Origin: Candidatus Pacearchaeota archaeon
GTDB lineage: Archaea; Nanobdellota; Nanobdellia; Pacearchaeales; GW2011-AR1
Direction: 5' to 3'
Length of the DNA stretch: 17,672 bases
NCBI GenBank assembly: GCA_017609695.1
Contig: JAFCDM010000002.1
Coordinates: 1 to 17,672 of the forward strand
The notes beneath the pieces were generated by a model. That model did not search any database and was not told the origin of the DNA. It saw only the letters and a list, made by a program, of their open reading frames with translations. Below are positions 13,211 through 17,672 of the stretch, one piece after another. How positions within the stretch are numbered: the first letter of the stretch is position 1; each line of letters opens with the position of its first letter. A program made the translations under genes and the position numbers.

Positions 13211-13684
13211 ATGAAAATGAATGAAGATAATCCTGGAGGACTTTTAGAGATATCTTTAGCTTTGCTTCCAAAAGGTGAAAGGAAAAGATATGTGGACGGG
13301 GTTAATGACTTTATTGAAAATTTTTCTGGATTTAAACAAAGAAGGAAAGAAATAATTTCCCAGATTAGGTCAATTAATTTGGAGTTTTTAGAAGGGAATC
13401 TTTCTGAAAGATATGCTTTTCAGGAAGGCGAGGTATTAGCTAGGGATATGGACCGGACTTTTTATGGTGAAATAAAATGTTCATTTGATTTTCTTCAAAA
13501 AATTTTTGGATTTGAAAGAACAGAAGAGATTTTAAGAGATTTATATGACAGAGCACAAATAGATTTATCTCCGACTTTTGAAAAAAGTGGACTTAATGAA
13601 CAGGAAATAAATGCCCATTATGATAAGATGTTACAGTATCTTGATTTAGTGTTTAGTGGAGAATCTTTTCCGGGTTCTTGTTAA
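13211..13684 (+). CDS. 157-aa hypothetical protein carried between 39-bp repeats
   Basis: A soluble, charged, mostly helical protein. The ATG at 13211 is preferred to that at 13196 because of TATA spacing. Segments include EISLALLPKGERKRYVDGV, an amphipathic stretch with FKQRRKEIISQIRSINLEF, FDFLQKIFGFERTEEIL and a C-terminal HYDKMLQYLDLVF. There are no membrane segments and no recognised domain. It has its own promoter and is bracketed by the 39-bp repeat, so the segment 13127-13685 looks inserted between the nucleotidyltransferase and TadC-like genes. Its stop (13682-13684) overlaps an ATG at 13684. No function can be assigned. Confidence 0.75.
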   Translation: MKMNEDNPGGLLEISLALLPKGERKRYVDGVNDFIENFSGFKQRRKEIISQIRSINLEFLEGNLSERYAFQEGEVLARDMDRTFYGEIKCSFDFLQKIFGFERTEEILRDLYDRAQIDLSPTFEKSGLNEQEINAHYDKMLQYLDLVFSGESFPGSC

Positions 13685-13685
13685 T

Positions 13686-13724
13686 GATTAACTTTATTAA
13701 TTATGTTTCTTTTTTATTAGAGAT
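13686..13724. repeat. Copy 2 of the 39-bp direct repeat, forming the 5' region of the TadC-like gene
   Basis: A perfect copy of 13088-13126. Within it, CTTTATTAATTA (13692-13703) lies 26 nt before ATG 13723, so this copy carries the probable TATA box of the TadC-like gene. The repeat ends with the AT of that ATG. Confidence 0.95.
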
Positions 13725-15897
13725 GACAAAAAGAGATATAAATGAAATTTTAAGGAAACATTCTAAACGGCTTGGAAAAGAAATTAAGAGTTTTGATTCT
13801 ATACAATCTAGTTCTAATTCTGGTTCTAGTTCTAAAGAATATTCGCAATTTAAAAGAGACATGATGCCTGCATTTTCAAATTATGAAAAATGGGCAAGAG
13901 GTTTAGGAAATTTTATAAAGATTAAGATTTCTCCAAAAGACGAAGTTAAAATAAATAAACATCTGCAAATAGCTCATTTAGAGGTTAGTGCTTCAGAAGT
14001 AGTTGGATTGGCGATTATGAGTTTTCTTGCTGTTTTTTTTATTGGGATTTTGATTAGTCTTGCAAGTCTTTTTTTTGGATTTGGTTTTCCAATATTATTT
14101 TTGGTTTTAATATTTATTACGTCATTTTTTTTATTTTATTATTTTTATTCAATGCCTGGACGTTTAAGTGTTAAGTGGAAATTAAAAACAAGTAGTCAAA
14201 TGGTTCCGGCGATTCTTTATACTGTTATTTATATGAAACATACAAGTAATTTAGAGAGGGCAATTAGTTTTGTTAGCAAACATATAGAGGCTCCTTTATC
14301 TTTGGATTTAAGAAAAGTTCTTTGGGATGTAGAAACAGGAAAATATTCATCTGTTAAAGATAGTTTAGATAATTATCTTGATTTTTGGAGAGAGAGTAAT
14401 ATAGAGTTTGTAGAAAGTTTTCATTTAATTGAATCTAGTTTATATGAACCAAGTGAATCTAGGAGAGTTCAAATTTTAGAGAGGGCTTTACAGGTTATTT
14501 TAGATGGTGTTTATGAGAAAATGTTGAAATATACTCATTCAATAAAATCTCCTTTGACAAACTTATATATGTTAGGTATTGTTTTGCCAACTCTTGGTTT
14601 GGCTTTATTGCCTTTAGCTTCTACTTTGTTAGGGGGGTTGATTAAATGGAGTCATGTTTTTGTATTGTTTAATTTAATAATTCCATTTTTTGTTTTTTAT
14701 CTTACTTTGCAAATAATGTTAAAAAGACCAGGGGGGCATGGAGAGACAAGTTTACTTGAAAAAAATCCTCTTTATTATAAGTATAAATCTCGTAAACCTT
14801 ATTTTAAAGCATTTTTAATTTGTTTTCCTTTCTTTTTGTTAGGGTTATTGCCTTTAATTTTTGGTTATACTCCTGTCCCAGATTGGTTGGGAATTCCTAA
14901 TTTAAGTTTTTCAGATGTAGGATTAAGTTTTCTTGGTAATGGGAATTTGTTTGGTTTTGCAAATATTGATGGGCAACTTATTGGACCTTTAGGGGTTGTT
15001 TCTTTAATTTTAAGTTTGTTTATTCCTTTTTCAATTTCTATGTTTTTTGCATTATCTTTTTCATTGAGAACTAAAGAATTAATTAAAGCAAGAAATCAGA
15101 CAAAACAATTAGAAAAAGAGTTTAATTCTTCTTTATTCACTTTGGGAAATAGGTTGGGAGATGGCACTCCTGCTGAGATTGCATTTGCAAAAGTTGCTGA
15201 ATCTTCTAAGGGGCAGAAAACAGAGAATTTTTTTAAGATAGTGCATACAAATATACAATCTATGGGTATGAGTTTAGAAGATGCTATTTTTAATTCAAGG
15301 AGGGGAGCTTTGGTTTATTATCCTTCAAATTTAATTGCTACAAGTATGAGAATTTTAATTGAGAGTGTGAAAAAAGGTTTGAAAGTTGCTTCTCATAGTT
15401 TAATGAGTATTTCCGAGTATATAAGAAATATGCAAAAAATTAATCAAAGATTAAATGATTTGCTTGCAGATGTTGTAAGTGATATGAAAAGTAATATGTG
15501 TTTTTTAGCTCCTTTATTAGCTGGAATTGTAGTTGGCTTATCTGGAATGATAACTGGGATTTTAAGCAATCTAAAAAGTTTAATGGATATTGAAGGTGGT
15601 GCTGGGACTGTAATTGGTTTTACGACAGTTGGAGGGATTAATAATATTTTTGATGTTGTAAATATGATTCCACCTTATTTTATGCAAATTGCAATTGGTA
15701 TTTATATTATTCAAATAATTTTTATTTTAACAGGAACTTTAGTTACTATTGATTCTGGGGAAGATAAGTTAAAACAAACTTATGATATTTCTAAGAATTT
15801 AATTAAAGGAAGTATTTTGTATTTGATTACTGCTTTAATTTCTGTAGTTGCTTTATCTACTTTGGCAAATGTTGCTTTAGGTGGTTTAGGTGGGTAA
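13723..15897 (+). CDS. TadC/archaellum FlaJ-like platform membrane protein
   Basis: 724 aa from ATG 13723. Earlier in-frame starts at 13684 and 13678 are disfavoured because the region before 13723 is repeat copy 2 and holds a TATA box at leaderless distance. A polar Ser-rich N-terminus (about residues 1-85) is followed by about nine hydrophobic helices, near 92-112, 116-142, 281-303, 310-329, 363-380, 423-446, 592-615, 652-672 and 698-718. Two cytosolic helical domains (about 145-280 and 447-590) have the type II secretion F-domain style (NLERAISFVSKH; DGTPAEIAFAKVAE). In this family the protein anchors the secretion ATPase and the growing pilus at the membrane. Together with the ATPase at 8524 it makes the core motor. 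Confidence 0.85.
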   Translation: MTKRDINEILRKHSKRLGKEIKSFDSIQSSSNSGSSSKEYSQFKRDMMPAFSNYEKWARGLGNFIKIKISPKDEVKINKHLQIAHLEVSASEVVGLAIMSFLAVFFIGILISLASLFFGFGFPILFLVLIFITSFFLFYYFYSMPGRLSVKWKLKTSSQMVPAILYTVIYMKHTSNLERAISFVSKHIEAPLSLDLRKVLWDVETGKYSSVKDSLDNYLDFWRESNIEFVESFHLIESSLYEPSESRRVQILERALQVILDGVYEKMLKYTHSIKSPLTNLYMLGIVLPTLGLALLPLASTLLGGLIKWSHVFVLFNLIIPFFVFYLTLQIMLKRPGGHGETSLLEKNPLYYKYKSRKPYFKAFLICFPFFLLGLLPLIFGYTPVPDWLGIPNLSFSDVGLSFLGNGNLFGFANIDGQLIGPLGVVSLILSLFIPFSISMFFALSFSLRTKELIKARNQTKQLEKEFNSSLFTLGNRLGDGTPAEIAFAKVAESSKGQKTENFFKIVHTNIQSMGMSLEDAIFNSRRGALVYYPSNLIATSMRILIESVKKGLKVASHSLMSISEYIRNMQKINQRLNDLLADVVSDMKSNMCFLAPLLAGIVVGLSGMITGILSNLKSLMDIEGGAGTVIGFTTVGGINNIFDVVNMIPPYFMQIAIGIYIIQIIFILTGTLVTIDSGEDKLKQTYDISKNLIKGSILYLITALISVVALSTLANVALGGLGG

Positions 15898-16089
15898 TTG
15901 TTTATATCTTGGAGTGTATTTTTTTAATTGTTTTTGAAGTTGGCGATGTATTGGGAATCCTCTAAAATGTTTTTTTGCATATCTAACACGGGTTGCTAAT
16001 GTTTTATATGCTTTTTTAAAAGTTTTTTGATCTTTACTGTTTAATTTTAGAGTTATATCTTTTAGATTTGGGATATTTTCTAATGTCAT
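15886..16089 (-). CDS. Small basic hypothetical protein, 67 aa
   Basis: Very rich in Lys/Arg (KKAYKTLATRVRYAKKHF, then HRQLQKQLKKYTPRYKQL) with a short acidic start (MTLENIPNLKDI), so it is probably a nucleic-acid or ribosome-binding protein. Its stop overlaps the end of the convergent TadC-like gene by 12 nt. The ATG at 16089 lies about 31 nt from a TATA-like AATATTAATAAACAC (minus strand). No family is recognised. Codon-like composition and lack of a better frame support it moderately. Confidence 0.55.
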   Translation of the reverse strand: MTLENIPNLKDITLKLNSKDQKTFKKAYKTLATRVRYAKKHFRGFPIHRQLQKQLKKYTPRYKQLPT

Positions 16090-16146
16090 AATTTATATTA
16101 TATTTTGTTTGTGTTTATTAATATTTGGGTGATAAAAGATAACAGA

Positions 16147-16160
16147 ATATTTATTAATAG
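16147..16160 (+). promoter_or_regulatory. TATA-like element of the first pilin-like gene
   Basis: ATATTTATTAATAG is centred about 26 nt before ATG 16179, the leaderless distance. Confidence 0.5.
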
Positions 16161-16178
16161 TGTTTTATTAAAGATTAT

Positions 16179-16346
16179 ATGTTAAAAAGAGGGAAGTTAG
16201 GTAAAAAAGCAATTGTTGTTGAAACTTTGATTTGGTGGGTAATTGCTATTGCAGTATTAGTTATAGTGATTATATTAGCAGTTATTTTAAAAGATAAATT
16301 ATGGGAGATTTGGAGTTATCTTAAAGGAGTTTTTAGAGGTGGTTGA
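16179..16346 (+). CDS. 55-aa pilin-like membrane protein
   Basis: A basic N-terminus (MLKRGKLGKKA) is followed by a Glu-containing hydrophobic helix (IVVETLIWWVIAIAVLVIV) and a short basic C-terminus (LKGVFRGG). The layout of positive charges, small residue, Glu within the first residues of the helix, then an uninterrupted helix is that of type IV prepilins. The exact cleavage site is unclear because Glu falls at +4 or +5 depending on the cut. The upstream TATA distance supports this ATG. It begins the run of pilin-like genes in the secretion locus. Confidence 0.65.
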   Translation: MLKRGKLGKKAIVVETLIWWVIAIAVLVIVIILAVILKDKLWEIWSYLKGVFRGG

Positions 16347-16432
16347 ATTGAGTTGATAAACTAATATCTTATGAAATAGAAAGGCGACAAGATGTAAGAT
16401 TAAGCTATTAATAATTAAGCTTAAAATTTGTT

Positions 16433-16448
16433 AGATTATAAATAAAAC
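16433..16448 (+). promoter_or_regulatory. TATA-like element before the second pilin-like gene
   Basis: AGATTATAAATAAAAC is centred about 21-25 nt before ATG 16461. The rest of the 114-nt gap after 16346 shows no gene that I can support. Confidence 0.5.
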
Positions 16449-16460
16449 AAACTAAAAAAG

Positions 16461-16649
16461 ATGGCAGAATTAACAATAAATAATTTAATTAAAATAATAA
16501 TTGCAGTTGTGGTTTTAATTGCAGTTATTTTAGGAGTTTATCTTAGTTTTAATAATTATATTATCCCTTATTTTAAGGGGTTTGATTTTGGGATGATATT
16601 GATAACAACTAGAAATTTTATAAATAGAAAAGCGAGAGAAAGAAAATGA
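16461..16649 (+). CDS. 62-aa single-helix pilin-like protein
   Basis: MAELTINNLIKIIIAVVVLI begins a hydrophobic helix extending to about residue 28. A polar segment and a basic C-terminus (RNFINRKARERK) follow. The N-terminus resembles the AEL-x-x-x-LIKII pattern of the genes at 17161 and 17376. Its stop overlaps the next start as ATGA (16646-16649), which indicates translational coupling to the 169-aa pilin-like protein. Function inferred from context only. Confidence 0.68.
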   Translation: MAELTINNLIKIIIAVVVLIAVILGVYLSFNNYIIPYFKGFDFGMILITTRNFINRKARERK

Positions 16650-17155
16650 AATCAAAAAAAGGATTTATGTTGGGGGAATATACTTTAAAAATAATCATTG
16701 CAGTTATTTGTATTGTTTTATTGATTTATTTATTGTATAGTTTATATTCTGGTTATATTGATGATAAAAATAGAAAGTTAGCAGAGGCTTCTTTAGAAGA
16801 GTTGGGGGAGAAGATGGAGGAGGCGAAGGTGTATTGGGGATCAAGTGAGATGGTTTTGTTAGGGCCTGATAGCTGGTTAGGTTATTGGGAAAATTCTAAA
16901 GATGCGAGATTTATAGGTTTTTTTAAGGCTAAACCTCCTAAAGAATGTATTGAGAATTGTTTGTGTTTGTGTTTAGGGCAATTTACTATGACAGAGTGGG
17001 GGAAGGATAAGGACAAGGTTGCTTTTTGCAAAAAACCTGTTTGCAAAAATTTTGATGAAAGAGTTATTATAGAGGGTGGTTCTATCAGAAGTTTACCAAA
17101 AGACATAATAATTATATATTCAGAAGAAACAGGTTTTACAATAATGGAGAAATAA
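16646..17155 (+). CDS. 169-aa prepilin-like protein with cysteine cluster
   Basis: The N-terminus MKSKKG-FMLGEYTLK fits a type IV prepilin: basic leader, Gly at -1, Glu at +5 of the mature chain, then a hydrophobic helix (IIIAVICIVLLIYLLYSLYS). Residues of about 35-60 continue as a helix, and the C-terminal globular part carries cysteines as CIENCLCLC and FCKKPVC, likely disulfides or a metal site outside the cell. It would be processed by an EppA/PibD-type peptidase, not seen here, and could be the major or minor pilin of this locus. Coupled to the previous gene by ATGA. Confidence 0.75.
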   Translation: MKSKKGFMLGEYTLKIIIAVICIVLLIYLLYSLYSGYIDDKNRKLAEASLEELGEKMEEAKVYWGSSEMVLLGPDSWLGYWENSKDARFIGFFKAKPPKECIENCLCLCLGQFTMTEWGKDKDKVAFCKKPVCKNFDERVIIEGGSIRSLPKDIIIIYSEETGFTIMEK

Positions 17156-17160
17156 TAAAA

Positions 17161-17313
17161 ATGAATAATAAAAAATTAAACCCTCTGCTTTTTGACAAAA
17201 AAGCAGAATTACAAAATTTGATAAAGATAATATTATGGATTATCTTTTTTGGGATAGGTTTATTAGTTTTGTATATTTTATTTAAAGAGAAAGAGATGCA
17301 AGAATTAGTTTAA
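17161..17313 (+). CDS. 50-aa single-helix pilin-like protein
   Basis: ATG 17161 follows the previous TAA by 5 nt and the frame ends with TAA at 17311. A basic/polar N-terminus (MNNKKLNPLLFDKKAELQNL) is followed by a helix (IKIILWIIFFGIGLLVLYIL) and an acidic-basic tail. It shares MNNKK and KKAEL with the next gene, suggesting family relation. No globular domain. Confidence 0.62.
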   Translation: MNNKKLNPLLFDKKAELQNLIKIILWIIFFGIGLLVLYILFKEKEMQELV

Positions 17314-17343
17314 GTTGGTTTTTTGTGACTTAAAGAGTTATTA

Positions 17344-17355
17344 GATTATAAAAAT
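17344..17355 (+). promoter_or_regulatory. TATA-like element of the last pilin-like gene
   Basis: GATTATAAAAAT lies about 26 nt before ATG 17376 but only 8 nt before the in-frame ATG at 17358, favouring 17376. GAGGGG at 17367-17372 could alternatively act as a ribosome-binding site. Confidence 0.45.
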
Positions 17356-17375
17356 CAATGAAAATAGAGGGGAAA

Positions 17376-17672
17376 ATGAATAATAAAAAAGCAGAATTAA
17401 CATCAAAGCAATTAATAACAATTATAATTTTAATTGTAAGTTTTTCAATAATTATTGCTTTTTTTGTGATGATTAATTTAGGGAGTGAAATTGATAAAGA
17501 AGCTTGTAGAAATAGTGTTATGATGAAAGGGGTTTTTGCTGAAGTTCCTGCTGTTGGAGGTTTAGTTAAAAATATTATTAATTTAAAATGTGAAACAGAA
17601 AAAATTTGTTTTAGTATGGGTGGAGATTGTTATGAATATGTAGATGTAGATAGGAAGATTGAAGTAGAGGAT
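17376..17672 (+). CDS. Pilin-like protein with extracellular cysteines (3' end outside window)
   Basis: 99 codons are visible and open to the window edge. The N-terminus MNNKKAELTSKQ leads into a hydrophobic helix (LITIIILIVSFSIIIAFFVM). The outside part has Cys residues in DKEACRNS, LKCETEK, KICFSMG and GDCYEY, typical of a disulfide-bonded surface domain. The layout matches the pilin-like genes upstream. The C-terminal fold cannot be judged because the gene is cut. Confidence 0.72.
   Translation, partial: MNNKKAELTSKQLITIIILIVSFSIIIAFFVMINLGSEIDKEACRNSVMMKGVFAEVPAVGGLVKNIINLKCETEKICFSMGGDCYEYVDVDRKIEVED

Noticed and set aside
13684..13722. Starts of the TadC-like gene at TTG 13678 or ATG 13684
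   Set aside because: The extra residues are encoded by the duplicated 39-bp sequence, whose other copy is noncoding, and the TATA box inside it points to ATG 13723.
16347..16460. Possible small RNA (C/D-box or structured RNA) in the 114-nt gap
   Set aside because: No convincing C and D boxes; only short AT-rich pairing around TTAAGCT, which is expected by chance at this composition.
1..17672. CRISPR array, tRNA or rRNA genes, insertion-sequence transposase
   Set aside because: No regularly spaced repeats, tRNA-like cloverleaf, GC-rich rRNA stretches or transposase motifs were seen on either strand.

Overview
The window looks like a chromosomal segment of an AT-rich archaeon, most likely a DPANN lineage of the Woesearchaeota/Pacearchaeota type. 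The signs are a Hef-family helicase and XPF-type nuclease, an archaeal type II/IV secretion (Tad/archaellum-like) ATPase and its membrane platform, very compact gene spacing, many one-helix pilin-like microproteins, and TATA boxes about 25-29 nt upstream of start codons, which implies mostly leaderless mRNAs. The lineage is inferred from family content; no rRNA or other marker is present.

Region 1 (1-3809, mostly minus strand) is a dismantled hef locus. The helicase half (2249-3809) and the ERCC4/XPF nuclease half (1-665, cut by the window edge) are separate polypeptides. Between them sit a vapBC toxin-antitoxin pair on the plus strand, a small His/Cys-rich protein, and a winged-helix/RelE-like toxin-antitoxin pair 5 nt upstream of the nuclease. 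The helicase reading frame is also broken between its two RecA domains. The vapBC module is flanked by a perfect 21-bp direct repeat of the helicase-end/next-gene-start junction, so it looks like an insertion. Region 2 (3879-4514, minus) is a site-2-protease-like membrane protein that keeps the LDG motif but lacks HExxH.

Region 3 (4651-7068, plus) starts with a dyad-controlled promoter and a PRC-barrel protein. It continues with three paralogous five-helix membrane proteins of about 165 aa; three one- or two-helix microproteins of 36-58 aa lie between the second and third. Region 4 (7092-8394, minus) holds two coiled-coil proteins.

Region 5 (8524-17672, mainly plus) is a type IV pilus/Tad-like secretion locus. 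It contains a 1280-residue secretion ATPase carrying a 519-residue intein with a LAGLIDADG endonuclease, a 70-aa protein, an HldE/RfaE-type nucleotidyltransferase, an unknown 157-aa protein, a 724-aa TadC-like platform protein, and then a run of pilin-like proteins with basic N-termini and one hydrophobic helix. The unknown 157-aa gene is flanked by a perfect 39-bp direct repeat, and the second copy carries the start region and probable promoter of the TadC-like gene.

The most striking pattern is that two unrelated one- or two-gene modules (vapBC and the unknown gene) sit in operon junctions with the same signature. The junction, from the end of the upstream gene to the AT of the downstream ATG, is perfectly duplicated on both sides, with no transposase present.
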